A DNA stretch of 64,000 nt, from positions 619,533 through 683,532 of the forward strand of contig BQMF02000211.1 of the NCBI GenBank assembly GCA_027922465.2, given 5' to 3'. Below, one piece after another: positions 24,726 to 39,700 of this stretch (position 1 is its first letter; each line of letters begins with the position of its first letter). This DNA is from Turritopsis dohrnii. Taxonomy: Eukaryota; Cnidaria; Hydrozoa; Anthoathecata; Oceaniidae. A program made the position numbers and the translations under genes. The notes under the pieces were generated by a model that saw only the letters and a list, made by a program, of their open reading frames with translations, did no database searches and was not told where the DNA came from.

Positions 24726-27700
24726 ATGCCCTGGACCCACTGGGGCGCTCTCAGCGCGCCCCAGACCCCCAGCTGTTTTAGCGTAGTCCCCAAATTCGTT
24801 CTGGATACGGCACTGAGCTTTACCATTTATCACCTTCATGTATTGTGTTTGAAAATAGGAATTCAGTTTGAATGCCCTGTTCACATTGAAAGATTTTCTT
24901 GATTCATATTTTATCCTCGATGTGATAGCGATTGGTACAATTTTCATACCAGTTTGCTTCTACTTCATTTCATATTGACATTTCTAAAAGATCTAGTATG
25001 AAAAAGTATTACATTTTGTTTCATGCTGAAGTTATTTCATCAAGTGTGTACAGGCCATTCACATAATACTTGATAAATGATGTATTTGTAAAGAAAATTA
25101 GAAGTAGCTCTGTTTTTCATTAGGTATGTCTAAAGCAAAATGTTGTAAAATCAATTTTTTTATTATTATTTCCAATTATTGTTTTCTAATCTCAAGTTCT
25201 TGTAAGAGAATTTTAGTGAGTGAAAGATTTTAATTTTAATGGTTTGAGTGAACAAAATCAAGAACAGACTTGACTGCTCTTTATTTCATTTGAAGGTGTG
25301 TCTATGTTTTTAATTTTAATTTTATTCAGTAGCGTTGTTTTCCTTTTTTTCATCAAGAAGTAAAAGTAAGCAGATTTAAAAGTTTATGAAAATTGCTTGT
25401 AAAAGCAATTGAAGGAGATATTTTGTTCTTCATTGTCAACTCACAGTGCGAATTTGTTGAGAAATCGCTACAGAGGAATACTTTTCTATAGAAATGTAAA
25501 CACCATTCCAATAAAATGCACTTTGTTGTAAAGTTTTTTTGACGATTTTGCGCACTGGAAACAAAGTTATGTTTCAACTGGTGGTGGAAAATACTTGACC
25601 TTCATCATTATGTAGATGCTCCTGCATTTATTTAGTTATACAATGAAAAGAACAATTATGTCAATTTTAACATTTCTTTTTAGAAGTTTTTAACTTTTGA
25701 CACTTCATGCTTTTTTTATCTTTATCTTACTTTTGAAGTTTTAACTTTTGTTTTGGTCCATTTGTGCTAGGTTTTGTGGTAGTTTTTTGATAACACGTCT
25801 TTAATCTCAAAGCATTTTTTGCATTTTTTGCATTTTATTCTTTTCATATACATGAGTTATATTTTGACCTTATGCTTCCATTCTTCATAAACGAATTGCT
25901 TCTTTTTAAATTGGTTTTGAATTGCTTCAAGAACGATTCTTTAAATTGATTTTGAAGTTCTGAAAAGCATGTTTTGTTATCTTTCCAACATTCAAGGAAT
26001 GAATATTCAACCAAAATGATTTTTCTTTTTATTTATTTTCCTCCTCTTTTTCATTTCTCATCAGTTAGCTGATCAGCATATGTTTGATGGAATGCAGAGC
26101 TTTAAACATGGCTATCTAAGAACAGTTTCTCTATAAACACAAGTGTTGTGGCTTGTGAGGTCATTTGGGTTTCTATTTTTAAGCAGTTCTTATTCTTTAA
26201 TAGACAAGATTAAATTTTCGACATTCTTTGTGGTCTTTGAGCAACAAAACTGATGAACTTGATATGAAAAGTGAAATAGTGATAGTTTAAGCCATAGTTC
26301 AAACTTTCATCACACTACCATGAAGGTATCAAGATAGATGAAGACACTTTGAGCTCCACTGTGAGTTAAATATCCAACCATATTTGGGAATTAGATGTAA
26401 TCTGAAATTTCCCTTTTCCCTAATATAGCTGAAACAACTACCATATGGTAGATATGAAATGATAAAGACAAGCAGATACAAAAAACTGTTAAACTACTTC
26501 ATGCATTTTGTTTTCTATTTTTTATTTTTTCGATCTGTTGTGTGACGTGGCATAGGTAAAAGAGAATTATGCAGGATCTCTATTCAGGATTCCTTGAGTG
26601 TGTTGTATTTACGATTGTGTTATGTGGTCTGTGTTTGCATGAAGTTATGATGACTGGTTTGAAAGCCAAATTCTTTTATTGCTAAAACCAAACATTACCA
26701 CCTCTGTGATTCCAGTTGTAATGCTGCAATAACAATATATTTTGATGCTTTATGTATAATTTATCATCCACTGAGCCTTCCCTTACTTTTGCTTTTTCAG
26801 GATAACTAATGTCTTTTATGTCCTTTATGTTTCTAAATCTATTTTATTTTGCAATAAAAAGGGATATTTTAGGTTTATTTTAATAGAAAGGTAATAAACG
26901 ATTTCGAATCATTGTTTTTTCATCTTCAATTAGTGTTCTTTAGTACAAATATTTGTTTTTATTATGAATGAAATGTTAAATGTTTTCCTTTGCTCTTAAT
27001 TTTTACAACATGTTCTTTTTTAAAAAATAATTTCCAAACAAATGAGTGAAAGTAGAAAAAGATTGTCGAAAAATTGATTTGCTTGATAGTTTCTTTATAC
27101 CTGGAAATATTTGTGATGGTCACACAGCATTCAGAAAGATAACCATACTGAAAACAAGTTTAGTTTTGTGCATATGTGTGTTACTGGTATGTTATTTTTG
27201 AACATTTTTTTGTATGAATCAAAACTTGAAAAACAATCTTATTCATAGGGTGGTTTTGAACCATCAGATATAGCTGTACTTCAAGGACACACTAAAGTTG
27301 CAACGATGTTACTGGAGCACAATTCAAAGGTATAAATTTTTAAAGTATTTTTTTATTATCTCTTATTTCTTATTTTGGAAAGCGAATATTGTATGCAAAT
27401 GTATTAATATTTACTAATAGTCAACTCACACACTTTGAGTGTGTGGCACACACATTTTGGTTATCTACACACTTTTTTTTTGAAAATCCTTATCTGAAAT
27501 AAAAATTTTGTGGAATATTCAAGTGGTTTTCTTCAAATCTTCAAATTTGCTAGTTTTCATACTGTTTCCTGCAATTACTGAGTGCATTTTATTGCAACAC
27601 AGAGTATAAAATTTCTAAAAGTTCTCTGGTATGCCAACCAAAACTGCTGGTTATAAACCTCGCACACATATTTTTCAATGTTGGCGTCTCTGTTATCATA

Positions 27701-30700
27701 ATGACTAAGAGTCTCTATGAATCTTTTATGTGTGTATACGCAATTATGCTTGTTATGATATGGTACTTTTTCTTTAGGGACTTCGGGCAATGCATGCTGC
27801 GGCAAAGAGAGACGATCCAGCTGCCCTGAAGCTCCTATCTAAAGATCATAAAAACCTGAATGAGAGGATATCAGTATGTTACGAAATCATCTTTCATTTT
27901 TGTGTAAACTTATATTCATATTCCAGTTGATAACTTAAAATCCCTGTTTTCCTTAGAATGGTTATACCCCTCTACATATTGCCGCAAAACATGATAGCAT
28001 CAAAGCTGCAAACTATCTGATAGATCACAGTGCAGATCTCAATGCACCAGCAAAGGTAACTGAAAATCTGATGTTAAAGGTGGTTTTTCATGTTTGCTTT
28101 TCATAAACAACTCTTTTGTATTAGTAGCATTCTTTTATTGTGTTAATTTAGATCACAATTTTACGTTTATTTTGAAATACTTTCTTTCATTTCAGCATCA
28201 TGTAGTTCCTGTGCATGTTGCTTCTCGCCATGGGCAGATCCGAGTGTTAACTGTTCTGATTGAGGCAGGTGCTAATTTAGGTGCCGCAACAAAGGTAAGG
28301 GATTTTTCACCGGTAGAAAATTCTTATGCACTATATACATCAGCAGCACTGTTTTATTCAAGACTTAAAATTAGGAAGTTCAAATAAGGAATAATGGATT
28401 GTCATAATAATAGTACAATTTGAATATCAGGTTATCTTGTTTTTAATTTCGGTTGTTAGGAACATAACTGGACATTAGTTGTTAATGAAAAAATGTCACT
28501 ATTGATGATAGTTTATGAATTATAATGTCCTCTTATCATACAAAATTCACTTTCAATGCAGTAGATTTGTGACCTAAGATATGAAAGAAATGAAGAAGAT
28601 ACACTCTTCTACAAAAAGGGAAACTTCCATTTTTTCTGATAACAATACCTCGACACAGTTATATTACATGAGCTATTATTTCGTATTTTATGGGACATGT
28701 TCTATTATAATGGTTTCTCTCTGTTTAGGATGGTTTGACAGCGTTACACTGTGCTGCAAGAGAGGGACATGAACATTGTGTTGAGTTGCTTCTTGTACAT
28801 GGTGCACCAATCACAGCCAAAACAAAGGTTTGGTTTTTTTGTTGTTTATGAGAATTTTTTAAAGATAAAGAAACAAAAACAAGAGTTTTCTTTCTATGAA
28901 AAGATTTAAGGGATTTTTATTCCTGATTTCATTGCAGCTTTAAAGATGTGATATTTTATTTTTCTAGCATGGCCTGACGGCATTGCATATGGCTTCACAA
29001 GGGAACCATACAGAAAGCGCCAATCATATTCTTGCTCATGGGGCTCATATAGACGACACTACACTTGTAAGTTCATTTAGCAATATAGCATTTCATCATG
29101 TACGACCTTGCTTCTCAAGTTGTGCTCTGAATGTTTGTATATTTTATTATTATCTTAATTTAGAAATAAACTTTAAAAGTTTTTGAATATATAAACTGTT
29201 GGGTATTTATTCCTTATGACTTTTGAATATTTTTAATGTTTTACACTAGGATGGTGTCACGCCACTTCATGTTACTGCACATTATGGCCATGTAGAAACA
29301 GCTAAACTGCTGATAGAAAAAGGGACTGATATTGATTGCAGAGCAAAGGTGCATTTTTAGTCATCTTTCAATATTGTGAAAGTTTTCGATTTTAAGTTGT
29401 CTTTCAATTATGTGAAAGTTTTCGATTTTAGCCCCAGTGGGCAAATTTAATGATAAATCCCTGATAAATCCCTGTGAGGAAGTGCATTTCTATGGAAATA
29501 TATGCACTATTTCAATAAAAATGTTCTTCTTTCCAGTGGCTTTTGCCAAATTAGCTCACTGGGTTGATAGTGATGATAAAACAACTCATTGGGCAAAAAG
29601 CCTTTTACTACTAAATACTAAAGTTAGTACTAAATCTTTCTTTTGCACAGAATGGTTATACTGCGTTACATGTGGCTTCAAAAAAGAATCGAGAGGAAAT
29701 AGTTCAATTATTGTTGAAGCATAAAGCATCTGTTCACATCAAAAACAATGTAAGTAAAACAAGGTGTTTGTAATGCTGTTTTCCACAAGCTCTCAATTAC
29801 CTGAAAGATACAATACAATGATGAATTGATAGTGATGATAGAAGTACGTTATTTGGTGTTTTTTATCATACTCTTGTAAGTTTCACATGTTTACTCTATT
29901 TTTATGGCGACATCTTGCTTCCTTTTCTCTAGAATGGACAGACCGCATTGCACGTAGCAGCTTACTTTGGGCATGTCAATATTGTGCTGTTACTTCTTCA
30001 GTCTGGCGCATCGTTAGAAGCAACCACCATAGTAAGTGAAAATGGAATTTTTTCAGACATTTTTTGACACGTAATTTAATGAATGACATCACTTTATCCT
30101 TTATTTGACAGCGAAAAGAAACCGTTTTACATGTAGCTTGTAGGACAACTCAAATACAAGTCGTGAGGTTGTTGTTACGAAATGGTGCCAACGTTAATCC
30201 AAAATCCAAGGTATGGAATATTCATTACACCACCTCGGAATGTATGACGCTCTTAAGAAAAATTCATTTCTCTCGAAATAGGCATTAGAATTTGCTTGTA
30301 TGGCCAGTTCTATACTATTATGTAAGTACTTGGAGGTTCTTCAAGCCCATCAAATACACCATCTTTGTTTATTTTTAGGACGATGATACACCCCTTCACA
30401 ATGCATGTCGGCAAAGCAGCTCAAGTATGGTCTCCCTCCTTCTCGACAACGAGGCTAATCCAGATATTGTCAATAAGGTTGATATAAAACTTTTCATCAT
30501 TTTGTTCAAGGACTGGGTGTTGCTTGCACAATGTTAACATATACTATATCTTTTAAAGGATGGTTGTACACCTCTTCATCTTGCATGCCGTGATGGTGAT
30601 GAACGAGCTGTTGAAAGTATGCTAGATCGACATGCAAATGTTTCAATATTATCAAAGGTTCACCTTTCATTTCTATCTGGAATAGATTATGTTGATGACA

Positions 30701-30754
30701 TGAAAAAGGATTTAGCAAAATGATGATTTTACCACTAGCTAACTGTCGTTGTCG

Positions 30755-30799
<45 letters not shown>

Positions 30800-33700
30800 T
30801 CGTTGTCGTTGTTGTTGTTGTTGTTGTTGTTGCTGTTGCTGTTGTTGTATTTAGTGGATGTATCGATTACTTTCGAAAATTGGGTTTCTAAAATAACTGT
30901 GACCTATGATAAGTTTTAGCATGTAAATGGGCGAGAATGGGGAATGGCACATAAAATGTTTCACTTCTTTTTTAGCGTGGTTTCACACCCCTGCATGAAG
31001 CTGCTAAACATGGTCATGTGCACATCATACAACATTTGTTGGAAAGAAAGGCCAATGTCAATGCTAAGGGAAAGGTTTGTGTCTTTCAGATCTTTACTGT
31101 TTCTTTCTGCTTTTTAACTTGACTTCCAGGGTTCTTATTGAATTAAGGATCCCTCAAAAAATTTGGAAGTTTCATCTTATTTATAGTTACCCAGGGTGTA
31201 ACGAATGCCCTGCAAAGGAGTACATTTCTTTATAAAGACACACACTATTTCCATAAAAACGCTATTCGCCGAAGTGACTTTTTGACGTTTTTATGTGGAG
31301 TTCAAAGTGTGGCATTTTATTTTCAGCTTTATTTTGTGTCAATTCCTGGACTTGAAAACGTTTTGTTAAAAACTCCAATTTATAAAATAGATGAATAAAA
31401 TAATCGTAATACCAAGGGTAGTTTGGTACGCCGTTAGATTTAATCAACAACTGCATCAATTATATAACCTCCTTATTGCAGAGAGCCTTATGATTGGTCC
31501 AGTTTCGAAGTAATCTTGTTGTTGATTGGTTAGTTTCTCAATGAGCATTATTTTGATGAGCGAACCTTGACTACAAGCAGGTTTCGACGTGACCACCTTT
31601 TCTCTAAAGAATAACGGTGTATATTCTATTTAGAACAACCTTACTCCACTGCACATAGCCTGCCACTATGATAAACCTGAAGCCGCTCTCAAGCTTCTCA
31701 ACTCTGATGCTGATCCTCAAGTTGCAGCTAAGGTAAAGTTATATAGTCGATAAGGTAAAGTTATATAGTCGCTAAGGTAAAGTTATATAGTCGCGAAGGT
31801 AAAGTTATATAGTCGCGAAGGTAAAGTTATATAGTCGATAAGGTAAAGTTATAAAGTCGCTAAGGTAAAGTTATAAAGTCGCTAAGGTAAAGTTATAAAG
31901 TCGCTAAGGTAAAGTTATATAGTTGCTAAGGTAAAGTTGTATAGTTGCTAAGGTAAAGTTGTAATAGTTGCATCCTACATGAAAACCATTTGAAGATCAT
32001 CGTCAGAATCTTATTCTTTAACAATTTTTTAACTATAAAAGTCCTTTTTGATATTCTGGCAGCTTGATAAAAAAATAAGTCGAGGCTAGGAGTTACAGTG
32101 AATCTGTTAAATTTCTGTTGTTTTCAATTTTTATTTATTTACTTATTTTTTGCTCAATCTGTTTCTTTATATGTTTTAGAACGGATTTACCCCTCTGCAC
32201 ATAACAGCCAAGAAAAACCAATTTAATTTGGTGACGTTACTTCTGGAGCGTGGCGTCGAGGCGGACTTGACGACCAAAAACGGCATAAGTCCGTTACACT
32301 TGGCCGCACAGGAAGGAAATCCGAAAATCGTCGACGAGTTGTTGGATGGAGGGGCATCACCTGGTGTGCAAACTACAGTAAGCACTGCTTTTTCTGATCT
32401 GCATCATTGTTCGACTAAAAAGTAAATATTTCCCAATAAAATGTTATCACAATTTGAACGACATGATGGGCGCATTATTTCGGGGCATAAAAGTAGGATC
32501 AGCTTCAACTCAACTCAATTTGTATATACGTCCTCTGTTTTTATAAATTCAAAATTCTTTAATATTTATTACATAGAATGGCTTGACACCTCTTCATATT
32601 GCTGTGCACTATAACCGAATCGAGGTTATTCAAAGATTGCTGAAATACGGAGCCAACATCAATTCCACTACTCAGGTCTGTGAAATAACACTTGACGTAA
32701 CTGTGACGTCACAGTAGATTCATTCGTTTTACGACGCCAGCCCATGTTATTTTTTTGTAATTCTTTGTAGAGTGGTTTCACACCATTGCACCTAGCGGCT
32801 ATGTATGGTCACACTGAGGTTGCTGAGCTGTTACTGAAGGACGGGGCTGATGTTGAACCGAAAACTAAGGTATGTAAGGACGATGTTGAAACTAACTTTT
32901 GGTTGTACGAGAAAACTGTTTTTAATGGAGTTTGGAAGAAAATGATGATTTAAGCCAATCACAAGGAGCTTAAATCATTATCATCTGAATTTTATATTAT
33001 ATCATAATTGTAAGATGTAAAACACTAATGATTCGGACATGGTTCCAGTTATCAGAGTCTCTATTTACGCGAGTTGTTTTATGGGACGAGTTGATTTTTA
33101 ATTACTTTTGTGACAAGAAAGAATTCACTTTTAGAATGGTAACACCCCTCTACATATCGCTGCTTACAAAGGACATAACGAAATCGTTGAACTGCTGTTA
33201 AGATATAATGCACCGCCAAATGCACTAAATAAGGTAAGAATTACTGTTGGTCTCGATTCATCCTGCTTTTTGTTTTGATGTATGCAAGGCTCTTTGTATC
33301 AATTGTTTTTTTGTCGTGTTTTTTGTTTTTTTAATTCAAATAATATAAGATAAAATTAAAATGATGTTAGATGAAGTTAATGACAACTAATTTAGTGGCT
33401 TTTAATTTTTAAATTTATTTATTGTTTTTGTAATTAAACCTCATGTTATTTCATGGATGATCTGACAAACATATTTGTTAGACTTGCTTTATTGTTTGTT
33501 CTGCTCATAGGATGGCTACTCAGCGTTGTATATAGCTGAGTCATTGCAACAAACTGTAGTAATTGTAACTTTGACAACAGTTACCAAGGTAACCTCCAAA
33601 CCGAAGAGCAAATCGAAAGAGGTTAGTAGTACGCATGCGTAAGAATTACCTGTAAATGGTAGTACTTCCTTCTAACCCGTGCTTGCTTTAATTTAAGGGT

Positions 33701-36700
33701 CTTAGTGTCCTATTATATGCCGTTTCCCTCGATCCTTAGACTGATCGTCAATAATAGCCTTGAAGAAGAATTTTGTTATTTTGAAACTTACTTATCCTTT
33801 TAAGCCCTGTCCCCACGAGAGTTTTTCATATATCTATTTGAAAATTTCGTTGCCTTCTAATTAACTTCACAAATGGACTTAAAAAAAAAAACACATTCGA
33901 GCAGACTTTCGTTCTCATTAATATTTTACAAGTGTTGAAAAATATATAGTTTACATTGTTTTTCATTCTGTTTCACACAAGCTCTTCACATTCTCTTATG
34001 AAGTCTATCTATGCGTCTTTCCTTCTATTTCTTAAATAATTCACTATTGCTATCAATTCCCCCTTGTTTTGGAAAGAATTCAACGTGATCAAGGGTTTTG
34101 ATATGAACAGCTGTTTAGAAATTCGCTTAACCTCCCGATTTCTGTAAGAAATTTCTCCACATTGTACACACAATCCGGGGGGTTGAATAATATAATAAAA
34201 ATTCATTTCATTGAGTGTTTTTTTTTTTACTTTGATGAAAACGTGTATGAAGAAAATTTTGTACAGGCGTTGGTTTTCATGAGTAAGATATTTGTTCCAA
34301 TCCATCATCAGAAAGTTCTTTTAACCAATCAGAAAGTGATTTCCTTCTTCAGTGTGGCAATCAGTTTGTAGAGCTGTGTTTGTCTTGTTTAGAAGACTGC
34401 AGAAGGTCGGTTGGAACAGGTCCATCGAACGTTTTTGAAACCAGAAGCTTTAGAGGAAGCATTACTCATAGAGGCTGGAGACGAAGTTGAAGAAGAAGGT
34501 AAGGTTATGTTTCTGACTATGTTATTAGCTTAACGTCGTTAACGTCACGTCTCATGTCGGTTTTTACGTCACGTCGTATTTTGACTTCTCATGTCGGTTT
34601 TTACACGTTGGATTAATTTGTTGTGTTTAGTTCATATTCAGAAGAAAATTGTACAAGAAGATTTTGACGAATCGTTTGCTGGTTTGGACGAACGACGCTC
34701 GACTCCCGATCGATCAAACTCGCAAGTGAACGAAAGTGAAGTACAGGCATCTTTCGAGCAAACAGTGGAATCTATGGATGGAGATTATGAAGATTTCCTG
34801 AAAGGTCTCGAAAAACAAAGCGAACCGGTCACATCTGACGTCTCACACCGTAACACAAGCGACATGAACTCCATTACCAACGGCATGTCGGACCATTCTC
34901 AGTCCGGCGCGCCGCCACTCAGAGATATAAGAAACATGAACTACCCGGATAATGTTTACATTACCGAACCACCGAAACAGGGAACGTAAGAAGTTATTTG
35001 ATTATTATTATCCCTTATAAAAATATAGATTTAAATTTCTTGTGAAAATCCCACTTTGTCTGTGCGCCAAAAATTGAAAACTAAAATCAAGTCTATCCAT
35101 TTTGTTGAGCTGGACAAACTGATCAAGAAATTTTTGGAACGACCTGCGACCAACCATTTCCGAGATATCTTCGATCAAAGATTTCGTTGGCGTAACAAGT
35201 CCATCCCTAGAAATTTTAAACTCAGGTTCTTTCGTCATTTATCACCAACATTGATCCAGATAAAATTTAATTTAACCTCATTGGTTGTCAGGCTATTTGC
35301 CCCTAGTCACTGCGTTCGATTTAATGCGATGGTTCCCATAGGATGATTAAAAATATTTTTTTATTTGATTTTTAATTTCTCATTTGTTCAGCTCGTCATT
35401 TATTTCTTTTTTTTCTCTTTTAGGTTTTTGACGACATTTTATGTGGACGCAAGAGGCGGTACGATGGAGAGCAAACAATCTGGCGTCAAAATCATTATTC
35501 CACGAGGTGCTGTAACCATGCCAACCAGAATAACATGCAGTCAAGAGTCATTGGAGCGGTTACCTAAATTGAACACGAATGAATCACTTGCAAGTCATGT
35601 TTTAAAACTCTCTCCTGGTGGAGAGCAGTTTTTAAAGCCTGTTATTCTTGAAGTGCCGCATTTTGCTGCTCTCCGCCACACTGGTCGTGAGTTGGTGGTA
35701 TTGCGTTGTGACGCCGGTCATTCCAATTGGAAGGAACATGTCTCTGCTCTTGTGGACGACGACACAGGTACGCTTCAGTGTTTTTGGGATGGGTATGTAA
35801 GACTGCCTAAAACTTCGCTTAAGTAGAATCTCGTTAAGTGGGAGTTTTTCACTTTTTCCTTGCACCCCACTTAATAGACGATTCGGTTAGCTGGGACATT
35901 CATTATATATTTCTCTGGTCCATCGAAAGCCCCACTATCCCTGTACGTTTGAAACATCTGTCGGAAGCTTTTGTTTGTCAAAAGATCTTGTTGTTTAGAC
36001 GGCGACTATGAGAAAACCAACAAAATTAAAGTCATCCTTCAGGAAGTGCCTAGTAAACTGGCTGTCGTGTCCAGACCTCGAAAGGAACGCTTCATAATGT
36101 CTCCTGACGGCGGCAAGATTGAGTCGAGTGTTTCGCCACAAGTAAAAATCATCTTCCCATCAAACACCTTAAACACAAGCACCAAAGTTGTCTTACAGGT
36201 AACCGACACGAAGATCGGCAAAAAGCACTGCGACGAAGAGCATTTTCATAGAAATAGTGTGTATATTTCTATGGAAATGTACTCCTTAGCAGTGATTTTT
36301 CAACGAAGTTCTCAACTGCATATCTTCGAAGAAGTGTGTGGAACAAATATTTTTACACGTTTTCTATAAACATTGTATTCAGCCTCGTTATGGTGAAATC
36401 CTTTCTTTTCTTGAAAGTATAATTTAAAACTTCGTAGAAGAAACCGTAAACTATGAATATACGCCATGTAGGTACAAAATTGTGACGACAGTCTGCTACA
36501 GCCGACAGATCAGACGTACGTCAGTCCGATTGTTAGTCTCGATCCACCAACTCACTTAGCAAAGCCAATTACAATTAATATACCTTGCCCGTGGTTGAGT
36601 AAGGAAGACAAGAGTATGAAAAAGAATTTAAGACTGCTGGCATGGTTACCTTTATCACCTCGAAAGTCAACCGGCGACCGAGTGGATTGTGAATGGCGAG

Positions 36701-39700
36701 ACATCACAAGTACTACAGCTTTATCGATTGTTGGAGATAATGCCAGCTTCACTACAACAGAATTCACAAAGTAAGCAATTTCAAGGGCATGGTCAGTTCT
36801 GAATTAACTTATGTCTGATGGAGGATATCATTTTAATTCTTCATAGTTCACGATTTAACATAAATTTTTATATAATTCGTTGGATGATTGATCAGTCTTC
36901 TTTGTTAATGTCTTCTTTGATAGTATCGCAAGATTGCATGGCTGGTCTTGTCAGTCTGCAGGAAGTTGACTTGCTTACTCCTTGTCTTGGTAAAAGCTAT
37001 ACAAACAAAGTTTTGTAAGGGCGAGATATTTTTGTCTTTTAGATATTGGTTGTTGCAAACTAATTCTGTTGAGACGTTATTGAAGCGCGCTCCAACTCTC
37101 CAACAAACACTATCCGTCGCTCCATATGCCGCCAGGATACACGTCTACGGAAAACTCGACGCGGCAAACCAGTTCGACATTCGCGTTTTCCTTGTATCTG
37201 ATGAGCCATCATTCCGAAAAATGATCCAGCATTATCGGAATGTTACCGAACTCGCAACATCTGACGTCATTCATGTCTATGAGACCCAATCTCTTCATGT
37301 TCATCTGAGCGGGAACATCACGACAATCGAGTCACAAAACCTGAAACTCAATTTTAATCCGTTACGATCCAACAAGTTGACGATAAAAGCAAATCTCATG
37401 TCCGTCGATGGTACGGCAAACGGGCGATTGACGTTTATTGGGAGCTTACGGAAGAATGCTACTGGGAAATCTCCGACGTTGTGCAATCTTGACGTTCATT
37501 TTGACGCTGAGGTAACATCAGATTTGTCTTAAAAACTTTCCGGTTTTCTTTCGTTTTATGATAGAGCAGTATGTTCACGTGACAGGACACGTGACAGGAC
37601 TTAAACATTGCATTAAAATAGTGAGAAGCCTTACAAAAGTATTTGAACATAGAGGCTTCCCCCGAACCTTGCCCTCACTAAGCCAGACACATTTCACAAG
37701 GTTTACACCGGAAGTCTAATGTTCGAATCCTGTCCCATCAACTGTATGGATACAACGGTTGCATTATCTTATCTTCGAAATTTTTGTCGATGAAAAGTGA
37801 CGAAATTTAGAGGGTGTTGTAGGAAACTATATATTCATTTCACTCTCTCCTGACTTAATATTTTGCTCTGTTCTTTTCTTCAGACCATGCGTTGCTCAAG
37901 CACCCCACTTCCACTTGACACTGGTCAGTTCTTTATTCACTCCATTCCTAACGCGCTGTGCTATCACCATGACAATTTTCTATGACGTCACTCACGATTT
38001 TGTTTGTTTTTTTCTAGTTAACGATGAAACGATACAGCTGATTGGCTCAAAAGTCAATCAATCATGGATGAAATTGGGTGACGAGTTAAATTTGACTAAG
38101 CGAGATAAGCAAGCTGTTCTTGACATTAGGTAACCAATCCCGTTGCTACGTATCCAACAACCGACTAAACGAGAAGATGCTTAACTGTTAAACTTGTTGA
38201 TAAATTAAATAAAGCTGATGATACGGAAGAGATAAAACAATCTAAACACTTAACATTGAAGAAAGTCTATTTTTTTTAACATCCATCTATTTGTAATACT
38301 TTTCATTACCATTCATAATATATAAATTAATGACGCCCTTAATTCTTACAAGCGCCTTATAAATTATACGCCTTTTTTCAGGTGTTATTTGATGTAATAC
38401 GTGAAGGTTTCGTTTCCATTCGTAGCTTTAGTTTCTGCTTCTTGAACTTTCACGTAATAAATATGCGCAAAGAAAACAACAACAATAATAATTTAATATT
38501 TATAATAATAACATCATTATTGTTAATATTACACTTATCAATTCTAATTATTTTGAAGTCAAATTTACTAAGAAAAGTTTTCAGGTTTTTACATTAAAAC
38601 TAAATTTATAAAGGACTCTTAAATTCATAAATATAGTAATCTTCGTATTGACGCTGGCAAATTAAATTTTTCTCCCCTGATCGAAAGCAGTTTTTAAAAC
38701 CTGTTGTGTTGGAGGTTTTGCATTTTCCTGCTCTCCTTCTCACAATCGTGACTAACAGTTGTCATGATCAACATGCATGTCTTGGTGTTTATGCAAACGT
38801 CAGCAAATTTGGTGAATAACCCAGTGGTCCAAATCTTTAAAAAGTCACTGCGATGAAGAGCATTTTTATCGAATTATGTGTATATTTCTATAGAATTGTC
38901 ATAGAATACAATTCCATAGGAATATACATATATACGCAGTGATTTTTCAACGCGTTTGGCCCTCTGGGAATGTCGAATGAAACTTGATAGCAAACATAGT
39001 ATATTTGATAGCAAACATGGTATATTCATGGTAAACATAGTATATTCACGTTAGGGTTTCAAGAGACCTTAAAATATTGTTCGGTTTACCCTTTGGTTTC
39101 GGTTACCGTGAAGTTTCTGTAAGACAGGGTTCGTTCGAGGAGATGGCTTGAATAGTTATCAGGGGTTGGATTGTTAGTCGATGGTTCCCGTGACGTCATG
39201 ATACGTGTGATGTAATGAGGTTTATTTAGAATCTGTTCATTAGCTGAACCATTAGTCTCGTCGGCCCAAGGAGAACCTCAAACTTCACGTATATTAATGT
39301 CTCTATCAATAACATAATTTCATTTGATTTTCTACCTGCGAATGCATGGTTAACTGAGACACACCTGAACATAAACAGTTGCTAAAAAACTTAATTCTTT
39401 AATTCGCTATTCATTAATTGCTAATTTTCTTACCGTGTAAATCTACCTTTTAACAAGTTTCTGATTGGTTGATCCATAGTACAAAAATAAGTTGAAAAAC
39501 TACTGCGAAGGATCACATTTCTGTAGTAATAAACACACTATTTGAAGATGCTCTTCACCGCAGTGACGTTAGCGATCCTATCTCTATCTTTTCATTTGTT
39601 AGGTATTTCTTCTTTCCATTTTAGTAGTGGAAAGTATGACGAGCCATCAATCAAATTATTGCAATTTTGGCGCGCCAAAAGCCCTGCTGACGCTACTTAT

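Noticed and set aside
35056..35346. Coding-like frame in the ankyrin linker/ZU5 intron
   Set aside because: The composition is protein-like, but no splice sites place it in the ankyrin frame and no homologue is recognised.
36199..36369. Extension of the ZU5-C exon or separate gene
   Set aside because: A donor at 36199 joins to homologous sequence at 36472; the open extension runs through a palindromic repeat and has no homology.
37671..37743. Functional tRNA gene
   Set aside because: A B-box-like sequence is present, but no acceptor stem or cloverleaf can be drawn.
39542..39624. ATG start of an independent 567-aa gene
   Set aside because: The first 83 bases are palindromic repeat and intron; an acceptor at 39624 joins the frame to the death-domain exon in the correct phase.
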